This document shows, piece after piece, positions 21,601 to 34,627 of a stretch of DNA of 55,751 nucleotides. The position numbers and the translations under genes are program-made. The stretch spans positions 116,336 through 172,086 of the forward strand of contig RDEW01000016.1 in assembly GCA_011109175.1 (NCBI GenBank), given 5' to 3'. This DNA comes from Dicyema japonicum. Taxonomy: Eukaryota > Dicyemida > Rhombozoa > Dicyemidae. The number at the start of each line of letters is the position of its first letter. The stretch's first letter is position 1. The notes under the pieces were generated by a model. It saw only the letters and a program-made list of their open reading frames with translations. It had not been told where the DNA came from and did no database searches.

Positions 21601-22801
21601 CTTGTAGAGAACATCGATGATTCTCTCAACAAACTTTGTACTCATTCTGGAATGACAAGCACTTTCGGTTAATTTTGAGAAAAGTTCGTTGGAAGAATTC
21701 TAAAATATCTCCAAATTCTACCAGAAAGCACTGTTTTATGACGACACTAAGAAATGGCTCAACCAGGAACCAGTCAATACGAGACAGGATCACTAGACAT
21801 TCTAGAAACGATTCACTAAAATGTAATTTCACTAAAAATACTGTTCTATGCAATTTGAAGTGGTCCTCACTACAGCAGTCACCCCAGACTTAAATTCGTC
21901 ATCAAATCCCCACAAATCGCTGACATCCAGCAATGAGAGTGTTTCGACGAAGAAAAGCAAGTCATTTCCAACCTCAGCAGATAATTTGGAAGTTCGCACT
22001 GCGGAGAAAAACATCAGAGAGAAGTATCTGTAAATTTCCCTTCTGACGTCCTCGACTGAAATGTCCTTATATCTAAGAATAACTCAGAGAGGCAACAGAG
22101 CGAAATTTGAACTCTTTAAGAGTACAGTGAACACAGAACGGCAGAGTTTGACAAATAAACTGGAACCATCGGACAGGAAATCAGAGATATTTTTGAACAC
22201 TAGGTAAGCTGGGTACCAAGGATCCCTGATATCCAGAGCCTGACCTGAGTCTCTAACAAAATTTAGATATCCTTTCATCAGAATTCTGTGATTAAACTAA
22301 CAAGAACCTGTCTGATACAATAGTGGCTAATATTTCGTCCACAAGAACGCATAATTGAGCAAAGTTGGGGAGGTCCACAGTTCTGGTAGAATGTAGAGTC
22401 TTATATAAGTCAAAGACAGCCTCAATAATCTAGGAATAGCGAATATTGTAAAATACAGGGATCTGACCGATCGCATGCTTCCACTGAAAGCGAATAACGT
22501 CAGTGAGGAATCGTAGAACGTCAGAATCTGAGGAAAAGTCGGTTCCGCTTGGGAAAATGGAAGAAAGTCTCAAAAACCGAAGCTACCATAAAAATTCAAA
22601 TTACAATCATTTGTTGGTCCATTTTTAGTAGTATGTTTAGTTTGGACTTAAATTCAGTTTCCCCCAGCTGATTTAAGTCACGTGGGGAGTAATAGGATTT
22701 AATATATTCGTATAAAATCTGAGATTATGTTTATTAAAACTCACATTAAATTCTTGACTTTGCTGTCTGTTGTCAATTTCAAGAAAATTGACTGCATTCA
22801 T
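18610..22801 (-). CDS. Large unrecognised multi-exon gene
   Basis: A host-style gene of about 4.2 kb. The ATG is at 22801 (MNAVNFLEIDNRQQSQEFN) followed by micro-introns, for example 26, 22 and 25 nt in the first 400 bp. One AT-rich intron of about 180 nt lies near 21380-21560. The last exon (to 18610) reads LDVVSIIVKYMSSEL through LNVEDDSNKCLLKAIHSDFV, joined to the exon before by a 21-nt intron. The predicted protein exceeds 1000 residues and is leucine-rich and helical, as in HEAT/ARM or karyopherin proteins, but no signature let me assign it. I looked for XPO1, XPO4-7, XPOT and TNPO3 matches and found none. Exon borders in the middle are approximate. Confidence 0.7.
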
Positions 22802-22929
22802 ATCACTAAAAATCGCACGTTAATTTTTAAATTTAAGTTTAAAATTTAAATAATTTTTACAGGGTTTTCCTATTTATTTAATAACTTTGTCATAAAATTT
22901 AATAACTTTGTCAAAAAATTTAATAACTA

Positions 22930-24340
22930 TGGGGGAGAGCGGCTGCTGACATCACGGAGTAAGCGTTTCCGCGAATAACAGCGATACCAATTCTTTGCCT
23001 CAGCCAGACCGCTTCCCGCACGTCTTTCTTGCGGTGGGCCAATTTTCCCCCGATTTCCTTTAGGAAAGAGGCTGTAATACTTCCAGCCGCACCAGACGTC
23101 TCGATTGCTATCGGTACAAAACGGTAGCGGTCTCCAATTTCGCCATATTTTTTTTAATCTTGATTTTTTCGGCCAGATCGGCTGCCGATCCAGCAGACTG
23201 CGCCGAGCTGAGCATCATCGAGTTCGAGAAAGAATCCACAACAGTGCAGTCCCATACGAGCGATTTTCCCTCAGTGAACGGAAAGACAGTTAACCCATCC
23301 GGTCTTTTCCCATCTCCGCGGTCCAATCCCACAGGTTCCAATACTGCCGGGAAGCCTGCCGCTTCAAGAGCTCGCAAGACAATGTTGTAACGTTGACACT
23401 TTGACACACAATTTGTTTAGAGCTGGAATGGTTGAAGAAATATCCTGATATACGTTCTCCCATGGGCCAGCTTTGTGGAGTCGTCCAAATATCACAGGTT
23501 GAGTTCACAATTTATGCTTCGTGCCACTGTGTCAATTGTCATCGCAAAAAGCAAATGCCCTAAAGAATCTCCCTGCTGAACGCCTGTGCGTGAATAAACG
23601 ATATCGTTTCCGTAAAATAAGGCTGAGTCCGTCCAATCTCTGGAGCTCTCTTCCAACAGGTTTCCAAAATACAGTCTCTCCTCAGCGAGTTGTAGGCATT
23701 TGATATATCAAGCTTCAGGCCTAGCCTTTGAATCTGAGAATTATTGTTGTTGAAGTAACTCCTCGCGGCTTGGACTGCTGCCTCGCAACGGCCGGTCACT
23801 CCCACCCCAAGTTGAGTCGGAAACAGCTCTTCAGCAACAATGTGGGAGACTCTCCGGGCAGTGATATTAGCAGCAAGCCTTCGAAAGTATGTACCGATCG
23901 CAATTGGGCGGACACCTCCATCTCCTTTTTCGGAATGCCAATAGATTTCCACAAAAAAGAAGATCTCTAGCAAATTTTGGAATATCATCATTAACTATTC
24001 GAGTGAGTAGCAAGGTGATAGACGTTAACACGGCAGGCTTCAGCAGTAGCTTCAGAGGTTAAGTCCTTTATATGGCTTGTGCACAGTCCGTCCAGACCTT
24101 TGCAGCTACTGGGAGCAATAGACTTTATTCCACACACTACTTCAAATTCTGTGGGAGGTCTTCTGGCATTGTCAAGTTCCGCTGGTTCAGTGGTGGAGCA
24201 AGGTGCTTCCTTCTCAATAACTCCAAGACTTCACGGCGCTTCGTCACAAACACCTCTCTTACAGCTGCGCGAACGTCCCCTTCCATCAGTTTTCGGTTCA
24301 CTTTCTCTCGATTTATTTATAAATAAAATAGTAATATTGA
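22930..24340 (-). mobile_element. Non-LTR retroelement: reverse transcriptase plus C-terminal endonuclease, degenerate
   Basis: On the minus strand, an upstream linker (KLMEGDVRAAVREVF, then SCKGLDGL and SHIKDLTSEA) leads into the RT fingers (KGDGGVRPIAIGTYFRRLAA, QLGVGVTGRCEAAVQAAR, LKLDISNAYNSLRRD, 23560-23940). The palm with YADD is missing or scrambled. After a frameshift comes a restriction-like endonuclease C-terminus: RPDG, GKSLVWDCTVVDSF, RFVPIAIETSGAAG and WLRQRIGIAVIRGN (22930-23400). R2/CRE-like elements carry this kind of C-terminal nuclease; exact clade not determined. Confidence 0.8.
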
Positions 24341-24439
24341 GGTTAAACATATCATTAATATGCATTTAAGCTGACAGGTCAAGCTAACAACCTAATGAAA
24401 TTTTACGCATCTAAAGTCACGAGGACTTCTCGAAACTCA

Positions 24440-25215
24440 TTCTTGTCACCTGCGGAATTTAATGCTTAAACCATCTTCGTGGATCGATTTATTTACGCAT
24501 GCCGAGGTCACACAAGCTATAGATCGATGAAGAGATCTTATACGAGTGGTCCTGACGATATTCCGGGAATTTGGCTAAAACACCTTGGTAATATTGCAAT
24601 CAATTCGATTACGTCAATTTTTAATTTGTCTTCTAACAAAAACATCATCCCATGCAAATGGAAGAACTCAGTTATAGTACCCCTCTTAAAACCAGGAAAA
24701 CCGAAAACCGTACCTTCTTCCTACCGTCCAATTTTATTGACGTGCGCATCACCGCGCCTAATGGAGAAACTCGTACTCTGGAAAATTAAACCCCATTTGC
24801 CCGATTGCCACTTTCAACATAGTTTTAAATGTGAGGGTTCAACTACGACACATTTCCTAACACAGAAATTGGTACGTCTAACGAATCTACCTGTCGATCT
24901 TTTTCCCCAATGCTTGACCACCCCTCAATCGAAAACAACGGTTCTGGTTTCATCGGTCTTTGTGGTCACAAAACATGTCGTTTCTTCCATTCAAGACTAA
25001 AAGCCTCAAATACACGTAAATTTAAAAAAAATCCACCCCTCTTCAAAATCTAATGAAAGGTGATCATCGTCGGTGCAGGAAAGCCGTAGGTACTCTGGAG
25101 GAACATAAGAAAAACCTCTCGATCCTTTTGAGGTGTACCGAGATCACTTAATTAGTTGGTTTACTCCTTCTTTCTTGGTGTTTCCCTTTCGGGGGTATTA
25201 AATAAAAAAATAAAT
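24440..25215 (+). mobile_element. Jockey-like LINE, internally deleted copy
   Basis: RT start region: SGPDDIPGIWLKHLG, IIPCKWKNSVIVPLLKPGKP, SSYRPILLTCASPRLMEKLV (24540-24780). The frame then degrades and jumps near 25020 to the 3' end (GTLEEHKKNLSILLRCTEIT-stop), a short 3' UTR and a TATTAAATAAA tail. The same 3' end is inserted at 11985-12195. Confidence 0.82.
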
Positions 25216-26395
25216 AATTTATCGTCTCATAACCTTCTTCATCCATGTCTCTGTTCTGTTCATAGCGGGATTCTATTTCACAGCATTGGTGCGTCTAAGT
25301 TGATTTCGTATACCCCTTGTCACCTGAGTTTTTTATTTCTTTATTGACTCTAGAAGACAAGATGTTGTATCAATTTTTGAAAAGATACCTTTTTATGAGT
25401 AGAGATATATCTCCTATCTTCTGACCAATTACTTATTTGATTAGCTGACCCCATAGACACGTTCAACCCTTCACTACTGGGAATGAAACCAATACTGATA
25501 GAGACAATCATTATCACCTTCCTTGAGGTGAGTTAAAAAAATTACTGAAAATCAATTATTTACCCTTATTAATAAAATAGTGACTTCCCCCATTTATTTA
25601 CAATGATTAAAGTCTGGCTAGACAATTGACCCGTCATCAGTGAACATCTCACTGTGGAACTGGATCATCTATACAGGACTCTCACCAACAAAAAGAAAAA
25701 AGAAGAAAAGAGCATTCATTGGTTCTCCCTCTACGATTTGATAGCATAACTGTTCTTTGCCTAAAATAAATTGAGTCCTGCCTTGGAAGAGCAATAGCTA
25801 ATATGGCTCTGCATAAAGTGCAATATTATTACAGTCAAGACGGCCCGGTCAGAATCTAATCTTGCAGCTGTCCATTCTGTTTAAGGTTTCATGCATCAAC
25901 AATGCCAACTCGTTTGACGGTGACGCCGTCATTAGTCACATATCACTGCGGAATCAGATTGTCTAATAGAACTCTCACACCGCCAAATTAAAAAATAGTT
26001 AATGACTCTTAGCATAACTGTTTTAATTTTTATCTGTGTGTCCCCAATTTTATTTATTCAAAAAACCGTAAGATCACCAAGGCAGGTGTCAAAACCAACA
26101 AATTAAGTAACCCCAGCTTCAAATAATTTTCGTACTCTCCTTTAGTGGCCGCCAGCGATCCACAATCTTGAGAAAGTGTTTCCTCTAACTTCTCATAAGA
26201 ACTCGATCAGTCGCCCAATGTAGAGACCATTACTTAACATTTCCACACCCACAGTATTGAGATTATTTACTTAAAATACTGCACCCCCAACGGGGAGGTT
26301 AAATACCTAACAATATTACACCACCGTAAAAGAGTGGTTTTATTATAATTAAAGTCAATAAATTCAAAAATAAATAAAAACATAATTAAATCTAT
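25216..26395. other. 1.2 kb without recognised gene
   Basis: Mixed-composition sequence between the LINE tail and the 3' end of AP1M. I see no coding signal, repeat pair or RNA gene. Confidence 0.4.
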
Positions 26396-27984
26396 TTATA
26401 CTCGAATATGATATTGCCCATTGCATGTCGAATAGCGAATCCACTTTGTGGATGTATAATTACTTTTTTCAGTAATATGCAAGGCCCGGACCTATTTATC
26501 AAAAAACATCAGTACATCTATCCCAGAGAGATTAAGGTTCAATATATCAAAAGCGACAATAATGGGAGCTTTATTCTGTTTGGTGTCCGCCTGTACAGTC
26601 GGAAGCTTGGCCTCAGCACTAAAAAAGTACGTGCGGTTGTACTATCATAATCAGTACAAACAAACTATGAGCCCACGAATATTCCATAAAAGACAGTTTC
26701 TGTCAGGATCATACCTGTATTTGCCAGTACTAGCCTTCATTTGGGCATTGAAAATATCGAAAGGAACAGGAACGGCAATCTCAATAAATTTGGCCGAGGA
26801 AATACGCCTATGTTGGCAGATCAGCTAAAAATAGCTCAAAATCGATAAGATGAGCAGAAATCAGCGAAAAGGCGTATAATGAGCTTAGGCATACCTTGAG
26901 CTCTATGGATAAGGTTGATCCACTTTGATTATAGCTGGCTTCAATATGAATGGGGGGTTTGTTATTCTAGGAAAGTAAGGAAATTCCAACGTCAAGCAAA
27001 ATCCGATACGTCATCAGTTCGAACTCCCCGTCTGGTGGAGTAAACTTGATGACCCTCTGAGCGTCAAATTTAGCCAGGGAGACCGACTGGTGAAAATTGA
27101 CATCCTCCATGTATATATTGTGGGGGGAGAGCGTTTCTTGTTTGATAACAACATAAACCATTCGAAGAGACGTCCGACAGCTTGTTATTGCGGAAAATGA
27201 CCTTTTCGTTGAGAGAAAGGCTCAACTCGGGCATTCCGCTCAATTTTGTGTTCAGTTTTATTTTTCCCGTGACGTAGTTGTGAACGACGCTTCCGTTTGT
27301 GTTAATGAGGACGTTGTTGTACTCAATTACGTCGACAAAGCACGTATTAGTCTTATAGCTGATTCCCTCACTTCTCCAAGACACAGAGTTCGTCAGAGAA
27401 GTGGGGATCGTGTTCATTGGCGGCTTCTTTGTTATCAGGGACATCATCTTTAACATTGGTTTGGAGTATCTGCCAGTTTAGTGCAAATACAACTGTTTTA
27501 GAACTCTGACCTCGGTTGTTTGCGGAACCCCCGCGTCCATAACCTCGTCCAGTATTTCATAGACTAATCCGAGGTTGTCGAGAAGAACCAATTCATCGAC
27601 GATGCTAAAATATTCCTTAAAAATCTTAAGTTAAAATTTCAAGAAACCGAAATTAAACGGTATAAAAATTCAAAGCACACCGTCGCATTGCTGTTTGTGG
27701 GGGATGTGGCGACAACTAAATATTAGAAGACGAGGTTAGTAATGGATAGTCAAAAGTACAGTAAATGTCGCTATTTTTAACGTAAATGAAATGAATCTCA
27801 GTTTCTTCGTCGTAAATTATCGGCTTCAAATTGTCCTCACAAGAGCGCAAAAGTGCAGAAAATTGCCCAATTACTTCTAAGGAGATGTTGGGCTTATATT
27901 TACGCCAAAGTAAAAGCTAAGTGGTGAAATTAGTAAACTTACTTTTGCGAATCTGTCTAATATGAAAAGCCCGGTGACTGACAT
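26396..27984 (-). CDS. AP1M1: AP-1 complex mu subunit (clathrin adaptor)
   Basis: Medium chain of the AP-1 adaptor, which binds tyrosine-based sorting signals at the trans-Golgi and endosomes. The start at 27984 gives MSVTGLFILDRFAK. The longin half includes FIYVKNSDIYLVATSPTNS and LLDNLGLVYEILDEVMDAG. The C-terminal half has SLTNSVSWRSEGISYK, KLSGMPELSLSLNEKV, FHQSVSLAKFD, FTPPDGEFELMTYR and a final WIRYSTCNGQYHIRV before the stop at 26396-26398. NSVSWRSEGI identifies AP-1 rather than AP-2. Introns traced are 22-28 nt, plus three of 41, 44 and about 70 nt. The short STGKYRYDPDRN region near 26660 fits the family without a break. Confidence 0.94.
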
Positions 27985-28105
27985 TAGAATAGCATATGCT
28001 AAATTTAGGTAACCTATGAAATTAGAACACCTCACAACAAATTTAGTTTAATATTATTTAAATTTATTAAAATTTATTTTTAAAAATATTAAAAATTAAT
28101 AATTT
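27985..28105. other. AT-rich upstream region of AP1M
   Basis: Short A/T-rich spacer; presumed AP1M promoter side. Confidence 0.3.
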
Positions 28106-28490
28106 TTGAAAAAAAAATTATTATTGTTTTACCAATTTAAGTCTGATACACTACCGTCACTCAGGAAACTAAAGGGACTATCAGAACCACACTTCTTTTC
28201 GGAGAGAGAGGTGAAGGATAAAATACATTTCGTAGACACTACATACTCCCATGGACCAGACAATATTCCTGTCATTTTATTAAAAAATCTTGGAGACGGG
28301 GGAGTCACTTTCCTATCGTCGGTTTTCAACTATTCGATTAACCCGAATGTGACATCATTATTATGGAAACAGACAGTAATATGGCCAATACTAAAACCAG
28401 AAGACCGAAAGATGACCCAGCGTCTTTTAGACCGGTGTTAATGCTATGTTCCATCTCAAAAATCCTGGAAAGGCTTGTGTAAAAAAAATT
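28106..28490 (+). mobile_element. Jockey-like LINE, RT N-terminal fragment
   Basis: Reads SHGPDNIPVILLKNLGDG, TSLLWKQTVIWPILKPED and, frameshifted, SKILERLV: the first RT motifs of a jockey-like element. No further RT is present. Confidence 0.75.
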
Positions 28491-28985
28491 ATTGGTTGAA
28501 GTTTTATTTTTGTCTGTTTCTTCTTTCTCTTCCTACTAGAGTGGCGTCTGCAACTACCAAATAGTTGGCTTGGTACTGGCTACCGTAAAAGCACCAAGCT
28601 ACCTTTCCGATTTCTTTAAAACCTTTCTAATTGGCACTAAATGCATCAAAAAATTGTGTAACAATAATACACCGACCATAATGAGAAATTTACTCATCAA
28701 ACTAAGATATATAACGACCAAAATGAGATTTTAATTCATCAACTAAGATATATTTAAGGAATGTCATTACTCGTAGTAATTTTCCATGTTCTCCTTTAAT
28801 AAGATGAAATAGGATAACGTGTGAGACCTTAATTTTGTAATACTTGCCGCAGCTTATCCATGTGACTGATCATTGGAAGTTTCCACTACAATTCTGTAGG
28901 CCACTACCTCCTTCATTTGAAAGGACCAGGCTGGACCTGACAGGAAAAAATTTTTTACGTCAATCCCTCACTCAAATCTCTTTGG
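28491..28985. other. Spacer, nothing recognised
   Basis: No coding signal recognised. Confidence 0.4.
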
Positions 28986-29205
28986 TTATTTCAAAGCGAA
29001 GACTAACTCGGACTCTATGACCTCACACTCTGACCTTGCAATTTCCCTTATTGAAGAGATTCTCTGATTTGGGTCCCCACTCAGTCTAGTAACTGTGGTG
29101 CGGTCTCTTACTGGCTGTAAAGGGATAATTAACAGAAAATCCAATTTATTGTCACATTCGTCAATTACTACAACAGGAATAGCTTTGTAATTACTAAATC
29201 GACTT
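28986..29205 (-). other. Unidentified open frame, about 70 codons
   Basis: Minus-strand frame after an AG acceptor-like site: IPVVVIDECDNKLDFLLIIP, then TVTRLSGDPNQRISSIREIA and a TAA at 28986-28988. No ATG. Not recognised. It could be the last exon of a gene or part of a repeat. Confidence 0.3.
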
Positions 29206-29761
29206 TTCAGTAATTAATGGCTTTTTGGAATGTAAATATCAAAATTACAAAATTGTCACCAAAAACTTAATATTAAAGATTTCATTCCCAAAGACCACAA
29301 GTAAAGATAGGATTGACAACTATGTGATCCCGACACGTCCCAACAGGGGCTTCAGTATTTCTCACTTGAGCCCACACAACTCCCTGATGAACACAAAATT
29401 TAAAAGTCACGATGTTTCGACCTCCGTCTACCGTTAGACAAATTATGGGATCTACGTTTTGTCATGATGTAATGCCCATCCACCACCGGACCGATAAGCA
29501 GTAAGTCCCTGGTCTTCATCAAGAAGCTCGGTTGTACTGCTTCGATCAGAAACCATGATAACCGCGAAACGTAATGGCTCATCCTGTTTGTCTCCATAGC
29601 AGTCCAGACAGACGGGGAAACGCAGTACCGAAAAGTTAATTATTTTCTATTAAAATTTAAATAATTATTTTTTATTAAAATTTTTGTGTTCATTAAAAAT
29701 AAATTATTTTTAAAGATTTATTATTATCATTTATAATAAATCAACTTTAATTATTCGCTTA
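29206..29761. other. Upstream region of IMPDH
   Basis: About 550 bp with no convincing gene; the last 120 bp are AT-rich and should hold the IMPDH promoter. Confidence 0.4.
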
Positions 29762-31626
<1,865 letters not shown>

Positions 31627-31689
31627 CCACAACACTAACATTATTATTATTTAAACCAAAGAAACACCGTCTTGACCACTAACTAGTAT

Positions 31690-32190
31690 TCAGGTGATCC
31701 GGCATCTCTCAATAATCGGGCCATCTTTCTCGATGGTCCGACCGTGACCCCACACATTTTCTATACGGACAGGGGTTTTTTCCCTCCTCTTATGAACTTG
31801 CCTCCAGTTGCCTCTATGATAGACTCTAGTGTTCTGGGGGCAATTTCTCTATCTGTATATTTTTCCAGTAACTTTATTGCTTTTGACTGGATCTCTTGAA
31901 TTTTTATTAGGTTCGTTGCCGCCAGGTTAAATCCCTAAGCAACACATGCATAGCCTATTGTTGGCTCGATATACACCTGGCGGATAAACTCTTCCACAGT
32001 TCAAAAGGAAGGCTGTACAAGGTTGATCTTCTTTGCACAGGTTCATATGATGGATTCCATATGGGCTGAATAGCAGAAGAAAGTATCAAAAGTTACTTCC
32101 AGTATCTTCTGCCATTTCTTTTGTGGTATAGGCACTCCATTTAACGTGACATCAATTGTTTGCGTTCCCATCTTTCTATTCTTAGTGAAT
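31690..32190 (-). mobile_element. LINE fragment, downstream of the RT core
   Basis: On the minus strand: LNGVPIPQKKWQKILEVTFD, FIRQVYIEPTIGYACV, KIQEIQSKAIKLLEKYTDRE, IIEATGGKFIRGGK, with stops. This matches the region after YADD in jockey-like elements (the 'K.LGVTFD' and 'QNKALR' blocks). It lies just after IMPDH in the opposite orientation. Confidence 0.7.
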
Positions 32191-32694
32191 AGAGTTACTG
32201 CTGACTTACCGCAACATGCATATAATCGTTTATGTTTAAATTAATTTAAATAAATTTTAATGATAATTTAATAGTTTTAACATTTGGAACAGAGTTAAAA
32301 TAAATTTCAAATTAAAGAAAAGAGAGTAAACGGTTATATAGCGGCTGCCCTGACTGCGTGGCTATTCCCTCTCAGGAAGCGAGCGAGATTCGCTCAAATA
32401 ACCAACAGCATCTAAAAATATTCCGTCTGCTAATTATTAACCAAAAAATAGAATCCTAGTTAATCATCTATTGTTATTCTGCAAAATAACACAGCTGGTG
32501 GCATCGACCGAGTTACGATTAGCTGTTGGTTCGTTTATCAGCTAACTTGTTGATGAATTCCGTGGTCCTTATTGCGATCCGGATTCCAAATTTTTATCTT
32601 AAAAAATATATATATTATTTTAGTGGAAAATGTAATGTTTTAATATATTTTTTGTTTCATTATTTTAAAATTTTATTATATTTTTTTTAATTAT
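32191..32694. other. AT-rich spacer
   Basis: No gene recognised. Confidence 0.4.
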
Positions 32695-32850
32695 CACAGG
32701 TCACAGGTGACAACTCGACCCCAACGAGCTTGTGTAGGATCGAGGGATGAGCATCGAGCCAAGCTGAGAGCCTGTTTAAATTCGTACGGATCACTTAGTT
32801 TTCGGCTAATGGTGGTCTTGGAATAAAAATTTGATTGTGGAAATTTCATC
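32695..32850 (+). mobile_element. LINE 3' tail
   Basis: Encodes SQAESLFKFVRIT-stop around CGGATCACTTAG, followed by a GGTGGTCTTGG block, the same pattern as the other LINE 3' ends at 12120, 15225 (minus), 25140 and 48540. Confidence 0.5.
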
Positions 32851-32969
32851 TTAATAGAAGTGGACCGAAACGAATTATGACCTCCGATATCTCTCAATGC
32901 ATGTTATCACAACATCTGATTTATTTTCTCCACATAAATTCTATTACTTTTCAATTTATATCCATAGTG

Positions 32970-33230
32970 CTCTGTGCCTTCTTCAAATCTTAAGAGGCAT
33001 CTATTGATTCACTTGTCTCAAAAACGCCCATTTCCTAGCCGTATTCCGGAAGGATCTATTTCTTTTCTAATGCATAAAAGGGGTTCCTCACTGGCCGATA
33101 TGGACGGGAGTGATACTCAACAGGATACTCAACAGGATACGTTTCAAATTATAGACTCGGGAGATATTGGACAAAGAAATCTTCGAATATGCCTAGGAAT
33201 TGGGCTCGAGGTCTTCCCCCTCCCCTAGTC
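32970..33230 (+). pseudogene. Possible C2H2 zinc-finger remnant
   Basis: SSNLKRHLLIHLSQKRPF has the second half of a C2H2 finger and linker, preceded by a single Cys. The rest of the frame (to a TAG near 33226) has a QQDTQQDT repeat and no further fingers. It may be a degraded exon. Confidence 0.35.
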
Positions 33231-33367
33231 TTCTTTTCACAAGCCACACCTCCATACCAAGAATTTCTTGTAGTGTAATACGAAGACGCCACGGAACTTT
33301 CCCCAGAGACTGCGATAAATTCCGACAATTCTAGCAATCAAAATATCTCAATGAAGCCTCAACACAT

Positions 33368-34456
33368 TTATTGAAAAAGATTAGCAATCCTCCAAGTAAT
33401 CAATCCAATGTGGGGGGATAGATAACCGATAATAAATGAAGTGACGAGATTGACATCATCATTCGTCAACAAATTAAGCCCAGAAATGTGCCTAATAGAA
33501 TCCGTTGGATTATTAGTGACTTTCCCTTTTCTATTCACCCCTAGCAATTATTCACCACCAAAACCAGAAAACTGTAGCTTCGCCCCAATAAGTGAGTCAG
33601 TCAAAGAACCCAGAATCCCAGTCACCCCACAAAATAAAATAACAGGCCATTGAGGATGAATAAGAGATTCAGCAAAAATATAGCATTTTATCAACGTAAA
33701 GCTGTAAAAAACACAGCCGATCAAAGTTCCCCCAGCAACACTAGAGAGGGTCCCAATAATTGAGATTCCCCCATTTACTCCAGGCGGGACAACCTTGAAA
33801 GTCGTGATCAAAACGGTGCTTCTGAACCGAATAGAAGACCCAAGTTCCGAAGCGAGAGTATCAGCAAAGGAACAGGATAGACAACCAAGAAACGATAGCT
33901 TGGCGCACGTGGCAATGAAAAACTCACGAAAATTCAACGGGGAGTCGTGATAATCTCCGTTGATGAGACTTTTGAAAAGCAGGAGAGCAGCGATTCCGCC
34001 GTTACAGACGACTTGAATCCAATTTCTCTTGATTCCATAAATATGAACGAATATTACTGTGTCGTGGTGAATTTTTATTTTATAGTTTTTCCGAAATTTC
34101 GTCGCCCTGGAAGCAGCAAAAAAGTAAAACAGCAAAGTGAGAAAACAAACGGGGGACGACAGGCACACCATAACGCCGACAAGAAAGGCTTACTAAATAT
34201 TTTCAAAAATATACCTGCGACTTTTCCTGAGAGATCCAACGACGAGGAAACGAAAAACTTTGAAATAATAATGTTGGGGAGAAGGCTGAATATAATGGTG
34301 GAATATGAAGGCAATCTAACAACTAATATGAAATATAGTCCTAGTACATTTGAATATCAACAAATGAATCCAGAGGAAAATATCGGTGAATATAAACACT
34401 AGCACCAAAATTGGGAGATAAGACACTCTGAGTTTAGATAAAAGCTGACGGAACAT
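33368..34456 (-). CDS. TMEM19: TMEM19 (DUF92 multi-pass membrane protein)
   Basis: Integral membrane protein of the DUF92 family; the function in animals is not established. The conserved core is clear: RNWIQVVCNGGIAALLL, CLSCSFADTLASELG, ITTFKVVPPGVNGGISIIG, SSVAGGTLIG, WPVILFCGVTGILGSLTDSL and GAKLQFSGFG. It continues as KGKVTNNPTDSIRHISG, NDDVNLVTSFIIGYLSPHIG and ends NLFQ at 33368. A 30-nt intron precedes RNWIQ. The joint after SGFG needs an intron of only 15 or 18 nt (33541-33555 or 33541-33558), or else carries a true in-frame TAA. The N-terminal start at 34456 (MFRQLLSKLR) and first introns are tentative. Confidence 0.9.
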
Positions 34457-34627
34457 CACTAGAATCTAAAATTTGATTTAAATAAAAAATTTAACAACAA
34501 AGTGTAACAAGAATCTTTTGAATTATATTTAATTATTTGAATTTAAAAAATAATATTTTTAAATATTAATTAAATTATTTTTTATTTCAACAAACAAGTT
34601 AAATTGTTACAAAGTGCATTGTAGTAA

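Noticed and set aside
20581-22033. Plus-strand open frames within 20581-22033
   Set aside because: They overlap exons of the minus-strand gene and have no recognisable content.
26408-26828. Plus-strand open frames over the AP1M 3' exons
   Set aside because: The minus strand carries the AP1M C-terminus here; the plus-strand frames show no family and are shadows.
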